A DNA stretch of 64,000 nt from Hofstenia miamia (taxonomy: Eukaryota > Xenacoelomorpha > Acoela): the NCBI GenBank assembly GCA_004352715.1, contig SCFE01000008.1:697802-761801 (forward strand). The letters are read 5' to 3'. The position numbers and the translations under genes were made by a program. This document shows, piece after piece, positions 36,554 to 46,479 of the stretch (position 1 is the first letter of the stretch; each line of letters opens with the position of its first letter). The notes beneath the pieces are model-generated. The model saw only the letters and a program-made list of their open reading frames with translations. It did not search any database and had not been told where the DNA came from.

Positions 36554-37269
36554 NNNNNNNNNNNNNNNNNNNNNNNNNNNNNNNNNNNNNNNNNNNNNNN
36601 NNNNNNNNNNNNNNNNNNNNNNNNNNNNNNNNNNNNNNNNNNNNNNNNNNNNNNNNNNNNNNNNNNNNNNNNNNNNNNNNNNNNNNNNNNNNNNNNNNNN
36701 NNNNNNNNNNNNNNNNNNNNNNNNNNNNNNNNNNNNNNNNNNNNNNNNNNNNNNNNNNNNNNNNNNNNNNNNNNNNNNNNNNNNNNNNNNNNNNNNNNNN
36801 NNNNNNNNNNNNNNNNNNNNNNNNNNNNNNNNNNNNNNNNNNNNNNNNNNNNNNNNNNNNNNNNNNNNNNNNNNNNNNNNNNNNNNNNNNNNNNNNNNNN
36901 NNNNNNNNNNNNNNNNNNNNNNNNNNNNNNNNNNNNNNNNNNNNNNNNNNNNNNNNNNNNNNNNNNNNNNNNNNNNNNNNNNNNNNNNNNNNNNNNNNNN
37001 NNNNNNNNNNNNNNNNNNNNNNNNNNNNNNNNNNNNNNNNNNNNNNNNNNNNNNNNNNNNNNNNNNNNNNNNNNNNNNNNNNNNNNNNNNNNNNNNNNNN
37101 NNNNNNNNNNNNNNNNNNNNNNNNNNNNNNNNNNNNNNNNNNNNNNNNNNNNNNNNNNNNNNNNNNNNNNNNNNNNNNNNNNNNNNNNNNNNNNNNNNNN
37201 NNNNNNNNNNNNNNNNNNNNNNNNNNNNNNNNNNNNNNNNNNNNNNNNNNNNNNNNNNNNNNNNNNNNN
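36554..37269. other. Assembly gap (716 N)
   Basis: The only long gap not equal to 1000 N. It covers the 5' part of the R4/Dong-like LINE. Confidence 0.99.

Positions 37270-37332
<63 letters not shown>
37270..37332. repeat. (ATT)21 microsatellite
   Basis: A perfect run of 21 ATT units at the 5' side of the R4/Dong-like LINE. Confidence 0.98.
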
Positions 37333-38596
37333 GAGAATATCTTGTAGTGCACTTTGCATGAGGTTTTTTTATTGAAGAGCATCCAAAGTTACACTGCTGC
37401 CATAACGTATTACTTTTGCAGCATTTGTAATGAATAAGGTATTCTACGTCCTGATTTACTCTTAGCATACGTAGGAAACATTTTCAGAATTCTGCTCTTT
37501 CACTTGCAAGTCTATGCAAGCATGTTTCTGAATGCATTTTATCATAAGAAATGTGAATCGCATTTTTAGATTTAGAATATTTCATCGGCAGTTTAAACAC
37601 CTTTTGGAAAGAATTTGGGAACTTGTCGAACAATGAAATTCCTTTACAAAACTTAGTTTAGATTGAGTTTATAATAAACAGACTTATAAAATTGAATTAA
37701 ATATGAAAATGTGTAGTAAATAAAATGTATAATACACATTTTTTCTGAAACGTTTTGCCCTCCAAATAGTTCTGAAGTTTTCAAAATTAAGATCCAAGCC
37801 GAAACGAGATCCTAACCGATTCTATCTTCCCATCGAGGCGTGCTGTGTATACTCAGGTTTTGCAGGTGAAGATCTTAGATATGTTAATTTGTGCAAATTT
37901 AATTCTACTTGATAGCCTATTTAATCTCGGAAATAGGTACTTTCAATCTGCCATGGCTGTGGAAGTTATTTGAAAAGTATTCAACTGCATTACTTTTTAT
38001 TTTGAAATGAGAAATTTTAGTCATCCATAAGGTCTCTTGAACTGGTTGCAATCCGGTACAAATTTTGAATCACAGGCCCTTCTAGATGCAATATCTGGAA
38101 CAAAAGGTTTTGAATTGTGTATCACAACAAAATTCAATAGAAATTTCATGGAATAGGCGGTTGCAAGATTTGAGAAAGAGCGATAAAATATTTTTCCATA
38201 TGGAATAACACTAAATATCAATTACTCTGAGTGCACTGTTTCTGCTATGTAATTTAAGCGAATAATGTTCTGTAATTCTAAGACAGACTTTCCACCAAAA
38301 TCTCTAATTTACATTTGCTGCACTTAGTGTGTTCAATTTAAGAAAAATAGTTCTTAAAGATTGTGATTTGTATCAACACTTCTGTACAAATTGTAAGGTC
38401 TTGCGATCTAAATGTTTCAAGCTAAAAATGCTTTTCTCCAGAAAGATTAACTTTATCTACGCATAAAAAAATTGCATTTGATTTTGAATGTATGAGAAAT
38501 ATTAATGGATAAAGCAATAAATCAGAATTAATAATCATATTCTTATATTTACAAATAGCACACTTTCATTGCCTTGTATTTGTTTAAAACAAACTA
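37333..38596. other. AT-rich DNA, no gene seen
   Basis: A 66-codon minus-strand frame at 38021-38221 has no motif. Nothing else was recognised. Confidence 0.5.
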
Positions 38597-39500
38597 TTAA
38601 TAATTATAATTTATTGAACCAAGACCAGGTCTGCATGTTAAATGACGGATTTCGCAGATCCAACCAGGTGGACAAATGCAGGCGGTGTTGCAATTCTGAT
38701 GATATGCAGTCACAATACAATAGGGCTAAATATAAATTGTTAGAAGTACATGATTCTGGTAAAGTATATTCTCGCAATTAATTTAAGACCAATTAGAACT
38801 CTAAACCATCAATAAGAATGTGTTAAGTCTCTTAGTCTTGAATGCAAGGATTAATAATTCATATATGTAACAGCAGAAATATAAATTAAATGTAGGCCTA
38901 ACTTAAAAATTTTCCCCTTATATACAAGGATATTCCCCCATAATTGCCTCAATCCATCCCTATGCACCTAAATGAATATCATACACTTCCATACTCTGTC
39001 AAAAAAGATTTAGTCACAAGTTGACTTTTATTATGATGTGATGCTCTTTAATACTAGGAAGTCCAACGCTTCTATATCTTAAATTCATGCAATTGTCAGA
39101 ATTGACGTATTCGAGTAAAACTAACGAAAACAAAGCAAATGAAAAGTGTCAGAAAACAAAATAAACTGTTTTTCTATTTAAATTCTCATTACATGAGGCA
39201 CTACAAAGGCATTTAAGATGTGCAAAGTGGTCGACTTTGACTGGTTGGGCTTTTTAGTGTTAAATATACATTTTAAAATTTCAAATATAACAAAAAAAGT
39301 CATAAGTAAACCCGTGCTATAGGTACTATACTTTGGGTAAACGGTATAGTTGGAATGTATATGAAATGATTCCTCCACCACAATAATATTTGTTGCATGC
39401 TTCGACCTCGCGTGCCTCTACTTCGTCTTCTGCGTGGGGCAGCAAAGTCAATTAAAAGTACAATAACAAATAAGATAACCAAGATTGTGTAGAACTTCAT
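38597..39500 (-). CDS. Secreted Arg-rich/Cys-rich peptide gene 2 (two exons)
   Basis: Paralogue of the gene at 27416-28191, 11 kb away on the same strand. Exon 1 (39500-39312, 63 codons) has a signal peptide like that of gene 1 (both start MKF and end in LLIDFA), a shorter Arg-rich block (PRRRRSRGTRGR), then a hydrophobic/aromatic stretch (QILLWWRN) in place of the Pro/Tyr segment. The intron is 38726-39311 (586 nt), with donor CGG/GTTTAC and acceptor TATTTAG/CCC, phase 0, the same as gene 1. Exon 2 (38725-38597, 42 codons plus stop) keeps all six cysteines with the same spacing (C-x8-C-x3-C-x-C-x5-C-x6-C) and the CPPG turn. Exon 2 is the best conserved part, while the mid-peptide has changed character. 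Homology continues about 250 bases upstream of the ATG. Function is unknown. Confidence 0.7.
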
Positions 39501-39599
39501 GCGGTTACGACAGCTATGTTTTAAAATTTTCTAAAATTAATATGCTCCAATATAATATTAAATATTAACAAATATAGTTAGTTCAACACGCTTACCAAT

Positions 39600-40320
39600 A
39601 TTTGTGCATTATAAACTGCAATAATAAATGTATGGATACCACAAAAACATATTGATTTAAGATGCAACCGAAATACTTTCACTAAATGGAAGACACCAAT
39701 GATAGCTGTGCCTGCATTAAAAGATTGATTTGACTTCCACAAGTTATTGATAATCGAGCACGTTTTATCCTAAGTCATTATAATGCATATAAGAAGTGTC
39801 AAATGAATTTCTAAGTTAATTAATGAATATATCGCATCATAGTATTATCCAAAAATAATTTGTAAGAGCAGCGGATATTTGTATCTTTTCATTTTACTTG
39901 CTATATACATATTGGAATATGTTCATTAAATAAAGTCATTAACATGTTGATTTACCTGTTTCATTGGACATTTACTATTTCAAGTTAGCATATATTTGAA
40001 GTAAAAAAGAAAGAAACCAAATATTCTGAAAAAAATAAAATTATTGAGTGCTAAATAATCTGAAGTTAAAATATCGAATCACACAAAGTTCCAATTTTTT
40101 TGTTAAAAATATCATACTATTGTGTTGACTTGTCATTTTGCTATTCTACTATTTGGTCTTCTCTTAATAAATGTTCGATCTTATCTAATACACTTTTACC
40201 AATTTGCCTTTTCTAGCATCATATGCAATGAAATACTTCCCATGCTTATATAAGTCTACATTAACATGTTTTAGGCCCAAGTAAACTGAAAAAATAACTA
40301 TAACAAGATCCCTGTAAAAA
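39600..40320. other. No gene seen
   Basis: 39590-39780 matches the upstream region of peptide gene 1 (28270-28435). The rest is featureless AT-rich DNA. Confidence 0.5.
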
Positions 40321-40324
40321 TAAT

Positions 40325-41545
40325 TTGGGTTTCGCTCCCATATTTAGTTGTTGTAAGACTGCATATTTATTGTGCTTGCACAATATATATCCCAGGACGT
40401 TTCTTGGAACTACTTCTAAAAATGTTGCTACTATAGTGTGTGGATTTAGGAAATATTCTCACATAGGTCTTAAATTGGCATTTAAAATATACTGTGAAAC
40501 GCTAAATTTTTGCCCAGAAGAAAACTGCAATTCTTTAGCGTTCAATATTGATGGCTTGCCTTTGTTCAAGAGCTCGGCTCTATCATTTTGGCCGATACTT
40601 GCAGAAGTTTTTGATCATATACTACTAATTTCCTTATACTCTGGAATTGAAAAGCCAGATGTTAAAGTTTTTCTGGAGCCTTTTTGTAGAGGGCACTTGA
40701 TAAGTTTTCTTGTTTCCCAATAGAAAACTATCGTTCGCAATTAAAAAAGTAATGGTTATATGCAATTGTAATTTTCGTTTTATTCATTGTATAATCAACA
40801 TGATAATTGTATAATTATTTATGAACTTTATTTTTCTAAAGTAATCCGGAGTCCCAATCGTCCATTGGAGCTATAGTTATGAAGCGACTATCCGAGAGTC
40901 CTATCTTAGTCCATAAAATTCAGTGTAATCTATACACTCACATAAAACAGTTTGTTAATATATTTAGTAAGTTTTTAAAAAATTAGGAATATGAAACAGT
41001 GGCGTCGCACAATTGTATTTATCCTTAACCGGATAAAGATTTTAAAATTTTACATTCCTAAATTGGTGTACTTTTCTTTTGCAATCCAAAGAAATCATTC
41101 AAACATTCTGAGAATGTCTAGAAAATTGGGGATTAGACCTTGGCACCCTTTACCACGACGCCACTGGTATGAAATTCAGTAGAATACAATTATTATTTAT
41201 AGCTTTGTGCTTCAAAACTTAACAAACATGTTTTACATAAAAGTGATGACAAGATAAAATGAAAAGCGGTTATCAATTCCAAGATTTTTTTTACATCTAA
41301 TGGTGACAGTCATTTGATGATATAGTTTTTCGAATTGAAGATATTGTCATTAGTGCAGACGGAAAAGATCAGCTACCTTGTAAAATATATCTTGTGATAG
41401 AAGATTTTTTTATCTATCCAATAAAATCTTCATTAATCAGAATACACTTGGCGTCATCGCTTTCATCCCATATAGAGACTTTGGATATTGACAAATTAAT
41501 GAATTTGCAGAAGCTTTTTAATTTTCCAATAATAGAAAAGACTTA
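40325..41545 (+). pseudogene. Transposon-associated gene, first member of a DUF4806-type pair
   Basis: The plus-strand frame 40325-40723 has a block FNIDGLPLFKSSALSFWPIL, followed by SLYSGIEKPDVKVFLEPF. This matches a transposon-borne protein common in invertebrate genomes, normally written as a dominant 'D-G-L-P-L-F-K-S' strand. An open stretch without a start codon at 41316-41545 may be a further exon or frame piece. Normal length is several hundred residues, so this is a remnant. Function of the family is poorly known (probably transposase-related). Assignment is by recollection of the block, not a search. Confidence 0.5.
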
Positions 41546-41652
41546 GTCATGCCTCTAGTAAACCATTAAATTTATCATTTGATTTATTTTAATAAACGAT
41601 GTATTTATTGCATCCTTCTTTTCATTGATATAATCTGTTTTTCATACATTTA

Positions 41653-42928
41653 ATGTTTAAGAAAATTTCATTTTGTATTCTACTTAAAATTGTTCAAATT
41701 TTAGAAAAAATGTTTGCAGTAGTGGAATTCGCAAGAAAATGGTTGACTGAAAACCACGAGTTTGCATTTTATCCACTAGCAGCCATGGTGAGGACATATC
41801 ATTCCAAGTTAGTGTATCCCAATAGGAGTCAATGGAATTGTTATGCTGTAGTTTTTCATGGTTCTGATGGTATTTAAATTTCATTGGAATATTTATCTAG
41901 TTTAACTATAGCTGATAAAACAAGGCTCTTCATAAAGTGTCTCGATGCCTAGAAGGTATAACAGCGATCTTTACGAAATGGACCTTCAAATAGGCGTTAC
42001 TTGGACCTATGCGAGCATAATGCAGCTCAAGAAAAAATTCACTTAAATAAAAGATTGTAAATTTACATTATTTATTTTTGAATGATATTTAATTTTTAGA
42101 TTCCGTATTCAGCAAACAAGCCAAGAAAACTTACAGGCATTACATGAACTAAATCCGATATCAACAGAAATTCCATGTTCTATTTCATTTGGGTAAAATA
42201 TTTACAGTAAAATAGCTGTATAACAAGTGCACATAAACTTTATGTGCAAAATTTTTTATTTTTTCGTTTAGATTAGGTTCCAGTCAATGAAGTTCTTAGT
42301 CCAACTACTCCAAAAACTCAATTCCAAACGCAACTGTTTTTTTATCTAAGGTAAACAATTTATGCCCATGTTAGTTGGCAAATCTTGTTAAGAAGTGTAT
42401 ATTTAGAGTTATTCATTTTTTGAAAGCATTTATTCAGTATTGAAATTCAATGTTAATTTTGGTTTTCATTTTATTTGTATGTGAATTAAGTCTCAATTGA
42501 AAGTATACATTGCTTAATTTTAGAGAAATTAAAGAAATGTTGCATGGCATTCAACGAGTGCAGCTTTTGCATGAAAGGCAATTAAAACCAGATTCGTCAG
42601 CAGTTAGGAATGGACAAATCCAATGCCTATTTAATTCTTGAATCATCTGCAGAACTAGATGAAAAAAACCCTAGAGAATTCTATCATGTTCAATAGCATG
42701 GTAATTTCTTCTATTTAACAATTTATAACAATTTTCAATTAATTGAAAGTATAATGAATTTATTTTTAGAAATTTTAAAAAAATCAACTAATGAAGGTTG
42801 GAGGCACAACAATGCCCGAGACTACTCGAAAAATATTTTCGAGATTAATGCCTAACTACGTTGCTTCTCAATTCAACTGGAGGGAAAAGGGGGAAAAGCA
42901 TGAAATTTTTTCCGAATATCTTTCATAG
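41653..42928 (+). pseudogene. Transposon-associated gene with DUF4806-like C-terminus
   Basis: The usual partner of the preceding gene. An exon-like piece at about 41700-41877 is preceded by an acceptor-like TTTTAG and starts MFAVVEFARKWL, matching the 'YAVVEF' start of such proteins. Further pieces lie near 42530-42660. The last exon (42791-42928) carries the hallmark end MPNYVASQFNWREKGEKH, followed by a stop. The blocks are in the right order but separated by stop-rich AT-rich DNA, so they are exons or decayed pieces. No full reading frame can be assembled. Confidence 0.55.
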
Positions 42929-42939
42929 TGACTTTAATC

Positions 42940-43616
42940 AGAAGTAAGTCTACTGACATATAAATAAATTGAATTGTCATTTTAGAAGTTAACTGTCATC
43001 TTTACCCATCGGTAACAGAATCGCAAGTGGATGAATATTACCTAGATTTTTAGTTTTACAGCTATAAAGTCATAGTTAAGCTCCATTTCCAGTATATTTA
43101 ATAACAAGTTTTGTAATTTATTGAAAAATCCTTCATCAAACCTCATAACGATAATTGACAACACATCACACTGTATGAACATAATTTAAGCAAACAATAC
43201 ACAAGACTGATTGTATGACATTGTATAATAAGTATATTACATTAATTCCATTCAAACGATATGTAAGTTAACAACTTGCGCTTCTTACATTACAAAAATC
43301 TATTTTTCTAGTAAATCAATTTCTTTTTATCATATTTGAAATATAATTTCTTATTTTTCAGATATTATTTACTTATTTGAAAAACTTTTTGAATTTAATA
43401 ATTATATATAGGAATAATTTATGAGAAGTTGAATATGAGTCTAAAAAATTAATAATTGTTTACTACAAGCATATTTTATATTTATTAAAAAATATATTTG
43501 TACATTTAATTAAATTAGCAAAATCCGCATTTATTTGCAAATTGTTAACCCATATATTCAAGCAAATATCGTCACATTTATTTAAATGATTTGCATTATT
43601 GAAATTTTGTACCTGC
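42940..43616. other. AT-rich DNA, no gene seen
   Basis: A minus-strand frame 43681-43463 overlaps the left 36-bp repeat of the following element. I see no motif in it. Confidence 0.5.
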
Positions 43617-43652
43617 TTTATTTTCTCTTTACTCGTGACTACAAAATTACAA
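43617..43652. repeat. 36-bp direct repeat, left copy
   Basis: Identical to 46289-46324 over 36 bases (contains TTTACTCGTGACTACAAAAT). It is either a long target duplication or a terminal redundancy of the element. Confidence 0.9.
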
Positions 43653-43753
43653 AACGAAACTGACACTAAAATGGATGACATACTATTTATAGTAAGGCAA
43701 ATATGGCACGAGATTTTTACAAATATGTAATAAAATATACACTAAAAATCGAG

Positions 43754-46180
43754 TTAATGCTGTTGCGAGAAAGAAATTGGTGGAAGTGAGTAAGACGGAG
43801 TTCTGGAAGGTAGATCGGCTTTGTTCATGTGGGATGGTATCCAACGTATTGAGACTGCTTTCACACGAGCCATCATAGTGATGTAGATCGACATAAAGTA
43901 GGGTAACGAGTTGATCTTGCCTGAATTAGCGGCTCTCGCCAACGCCACGTTGTCTGTAAGTATAGTATCGCCGTAGTTACAGAAATTAAGAGTTATTGCG
44001 AGTGCGTGGGCTTCTTTAAAAAATATGCTGAGAGTCGGTATAGAGGCAAAGGAAAACTGACGATCATCCGGTGTGTGAATCCCTAACGCGAAGTCAGAAG
44101 CGTCGCAATACCAGATTTGAGAATCTGTGGTGAAAGGAAAAGGATTCCATGACATAGAGAAAGATGCATTGCGAATCATTAGAGTGGTAAGAATTTGTGC
44201 AGATAGATATTTAGGACTTTGTGGGTTATACAAAGGAGAAATAATGTTGTAGGTACCTATTATGGGCCATATGAAAGAAAGGTGGCCTAAGACAATTTGA
44301 CGTTGCTTCTCAGATAATGATTCAATAGGCAATTCAGCGATTAATTTTGTAATAAAAATCCTCTCAGGTGTAGCAGATATACTAGATTCGAGTAAGTTCA
44401 AGTTGAAGCCTAGGAATGGAATAGATGGTGATAACTTAGAAGTAATATCGATTTGGATGCATTTTATACCTAAATTCTCTAAACGTTGGTGCCATTTGCG
44501 AATGCGATGAAGATGTTTTGGCAGGAAGATCATGATAAGGTTGTCAACGTGCGCCCAGGAGGCATGGAGAAATGGCCTAATAGGCTTTAACAAATAATTA
44601 GATAACAATTGGCAAGGTGCCGCGGAGTAAGACAACCCCATTGGGGCCTTTAAGAATTCATAGCGCAGGCCGTTATGGGCAAGAAAAGTAGTTTTAAAAC
44701 GATCGGAAGGACGAATATCTAAATGATAATAGGCATTTTTTAAATCAAATGTTACCGCGATGTGATTAGATGATGGCGGAAAACGACGAATTACTTTTAG
44801 AAATGAAGGTGAATAGTATTTTATCGGGGTAGTAAGAGGTGTAAGATGTGAATAATCAATTACCATTCTGAATTTGGAAGAATTTTTTGGAACAAAAAAT
44901 GCACGGGACACTATAGGAGAACGTCGTGGAGAAATTTGAATGTTACCGGCTCTCACGTGGGTGTCGAGGATAGAGTTAGCGTGTTGGAATTTGAGTGAAT
45001 CGGTGATGCGTGACGGTTTTTTGACTACGTGGGCCCTAAATTCCCTAAGCGATATATGTATTTCCATAAGATAACGTACACGGTCTGGCATTCCGGTAAA
45101 CTCAGCTAAGGCGTCCCAGTCAATAGAGGCGTTATGAAAATTATAGGTTGTGTCTAAAGACGTATTTTGAGAAGAAAAAACGGAATCTGATGAATTAAAA
45201 ATCATGCGAGTGTGGTTGTGTGGGTCCAGGTCGAGAAACTCGTTAAGTGCGGTGTCAGAAAGTGTTAAACCTGAAAGTATACCTGAGCTCTCGTGGATTG
45301 TGTCGATGAGCTGCTGTTCTTCTTGAGTCTGATGCGGAACTCTGGAGGAGGCGCGGGCGGCGAATTGGCGTAACAACTGCTGAACGTCGAAGATCTGGAG
45401 GTGTGCGATCTTTTTGAAGTTCGAACGTAGGTTGGGAACAGCAGAGTCAGGTAAACGGAGAGAAATGTTAGCCAAATTAACGTTTGTGAGTGCTGGCGGA
45501 TGAGCAGGTGGCTGCTGTGGAACGATAGTGACTGAAGAAGAATCCAAAGGAATCGGAGTAGAATGCGTGATTGGGTCGGGAGTAAAAACAGGTGTAAGAT
45601 CCATTTGACTGCCAGGAGGTATTATTGTAGATACAGTGTGAGGAGAAGAGAGCTGGAGCAGATCGAATTCGGTGACGTGGGTTAAAAGAGAACTACTTGG
45701 AAGACTTATTCGACTTTCTGTTGTCTCGGCTATTGTTATTTCGTCTATCATTGTTTCCTCCACGGTATTGTCGATTGTTCTGCGGATAATATCTTGGCTG
45801 AGGGACTGGCGGGATATGCGGGATGCCCAACTGTTGGAGTTCTCGACTGTGTGATGCGCGTAAGGTGGCGGGCCATCCGAAGGTAATAGCGGCGATGAGT
45901 GTTCGGGTTCTAGTTGAGATAACTGTTCGAAGAGACTCGGAGAGGACATCGTATTCATTGAGTACTGCAAGTAAGACCTCGATTTTGTAGCGATCTCTGG
46001 GTGGTGGCGTTCGGGGAGCTGCGATAAGAGTGTTGATCTGCTGACATAATAAAGGAATTGAGTCAGAAGTAAACGGTTCTGTCGATAGAAGCGGTGCAGA
46101 ACTAGATTGGGTAGGTTGAGAATGAATTGCAGGGTCCGGTTGAGCAGGCTGAGCAGGTGGTTGGCGCTGTTCGAGTTCAT
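43754..46180 (-). CDS. RT-RNase H polyprotein of integrase-less retroelement
   Basis: An 808-codon open frame without stops. The first about 160 codons overlap the Gag-like frame and are probably not translated from their own ATG; true entry is likely near 45700 by shift from Gag or re-initiation. RT lies at about residues 400-600: PIVSRAFFVPKNSSKFRMVID (fingers), AVTFDLKNAYYHLDI (motif A, Asp present), APMGLSYSAAPCQLL, then motif C as AHVDNLIMI (44540-44548 for VDN). Most RTs have a D-D pair there, but here the second position is Asn. RNase H follows (WYCDASDFALGIH, KEAHALAITL, LTDNVALARA, RWIPSHMNKADLPSR), giving D-E-D-D-type landmarks. It ends at QQH. No integrase or recombinase follows. 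Confidence 0.75.
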   Translation of the reverse strand: MNSNSANHLLSLLNRTLQFILNLPNLVLHRFYRQNRLLLTQFLYYVSRSTLLSQLPERHHPEIATKSRSYLQYSMNTMSSPSLFEQLSQLEPEHSSPLLPSDGPPPYAHHTVENSNSWASRISRQSLSQDIIRRTIDNTVEETMIDEITIAETTESRISLPSSSLLTHVTEFDLLQLSSPHTVSTIIPPGSQMDLTPVFTPDPITHSTPIPLDSSSVTIVPQQPPAHPPALTNVNLANISLRLPDSAVPNLRSNFKKIAHLQIFDVQQLLRQFAARASSRVPHQTQEEQQLIDTIHESSGILSGLTLSDTALNEFLDLDPHNHTRMIFNSSDSVFSSQNTSLDTTYNFHNASIDWDALAEFTGMPDRVRYLMEIHISLREFRAHVVKKPSRITDSLKFQHANSILDTHVRAGNIQISPRRSPIVSRAFFVPKNSSKFRMVIDYSHLTPLTTPIKYYSPSFLKVIRRFPPSSNHIAVTFDLKNAYYHLDIRPSDRFKTTFLAHNGLRYEFLKAPMGLSYSAAPCQLLSNYLLKPIRPFLHASWAHVDNLIMIFLPKHLHRIRKWHQRLENLGIKCIQIDITSKLSPSIPFLGFNLNLLESSISATPERIFITKLIAELPIESLSEKQRQIVLGHLSFIWPIIGTYNIISPLYNPQSPKYLSAQILTTLMIRNASFSMSWNPFPFTTDSQIWYCDASDFALGIHTPDDRQFSFASIPTLSIFFKEAHALAITLNFCNYGDTILTDNVALARAANSGKINSLPYFMSIYITMMARVKAVSIRWIPSHMNKADLPSRTPSYSLPPISFSQQH

Positions 46181-46244
46181 CGAGTCTTTGTGTGATCCTA
46201 TCTAGTAAATCAACGATACGGGCTTGGGGTTGAGATTGAGTCAT
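45693..46244 (-). CDS. Gag-like ORF of the same retroelement
   Basis: 183 codons. It begins with an amphipathic, heptad-like start (VDLLDRITQRLDELEQRQ, residues 11-28) that could self-associate as a coiled coil, a Pro/Gln/Ser-rich linker, a helical middle (LLCQQINTLIAAP, YKIEVLLAVLNEY), and a basic Asn/Arg-rich tail (RYYPQNNRQYRGGNNDRRNN) with RGG-like character suited to binding nucleic acid. There is no zinc knuckle. The stop is at 45693-45695. The pol frame is +1 relative to this one and already open well upstream. The ATG at 46244 is 45 bases inside the right direct repeat, so the leader is very short. Confidence 0.65.
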   Translation of the reverse strand: MTQSQPQARIVDLLDRITQRLDELEQRQPPAQPAQPDPAIHSQPTQSSSAPLLSTEPFTSDSIPLLCQQINTLIAAPRTPPPRDRYKIEVLLAVLNEYDVLSESLRTVISTRTRTLIAAITFGWPATLRASHSRELQQLGIPHIPPVPQPRYYPQNNRQYRGGNNDRRNNNSRDNRKSNKSSK

Positions 46245-46288
46245 GGAACGAGTAAGAGGCGGACTCCAGGTATCCAGAACGTAAAAAA

Positions 46289-46324
46289 TTTATTTTCTCT
46301 TTACTCGTGACTACAAAATTACAA
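46289..46324. repeat. 36-bp direct repeat, right copy
   Basis: Identical to 43617-43652. Confidence 0.9.
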
Positions 46325-46359
46325 GCCCAACTAGCCCCAAATTATAAGTGTGGGAGACT

Positions 46360-46475
46360 TCTGATTTAGTTGTGTTGTTTTGAGCATGTTGTGTTACACA
46401 ACAGGCTTTTCTGTTTTGTGCTGGTTGTCTTGTGAAAAAACTCACACAGCGGCAAGCCTGATAATTGCTCAGTCC
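46360..46475. repeat. Short dispersed repeat with hairpins, copy 2
   Basis: Carries GTTGTGTTACACAAC, then TTGTGAAAAAACTCACAC and AAGCCTGA, in the same order as 26513-26600 but with an expanded middle. Confidence 0.55.
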
Positions 46476-46479
46476 TGAA

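Larger units (their letters stand above)
34881..37269 (-). mobile_element. R4/Dong-like LINE inserted in an ATT microsatellite
   Basis: Minus-strand non-LTR element of the type with a restriction-like endonuclease. It is bounded by (ATT)n on both sides (34863-34880 and 37270-37332). Dong-type elements of insects are known to target TAA/ATT repeats, so the placement fits the family. The 5' part lies in a 716-base gap (36554-37269), which is not a round number and so is probably an estimated size. Confidence 0.8.
43617..46324 (-). mobile_element. Compact RT-RNase H retroelement with 36-bp terminal direct repeats
   Basis: Two intact minus-strand ORFs (Gag-like and RT-RNase H) fill almost the whole 2.7-kb unit, which is bounded by a perfect 36-bp direct repeat (43617-43652 and 46289-46324). 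I see no integrase, tyrosine recombinase, aspartic protease or long terminal repeats. A second, diverged copy lies at 63239-64000. The RT and RNase H order and the missing integrase resemble DIRS-type or other integrase-less retroelements, but assignment to a named clade is uncertain. Confidence 0.7.

Noticed and set aside
43754-46180. Reading the pol Met at 46180 as a true start
   Set aside because: The first about 160 codons overlap Gag in another frame and lack recognisable domains, so translation probably enters later.
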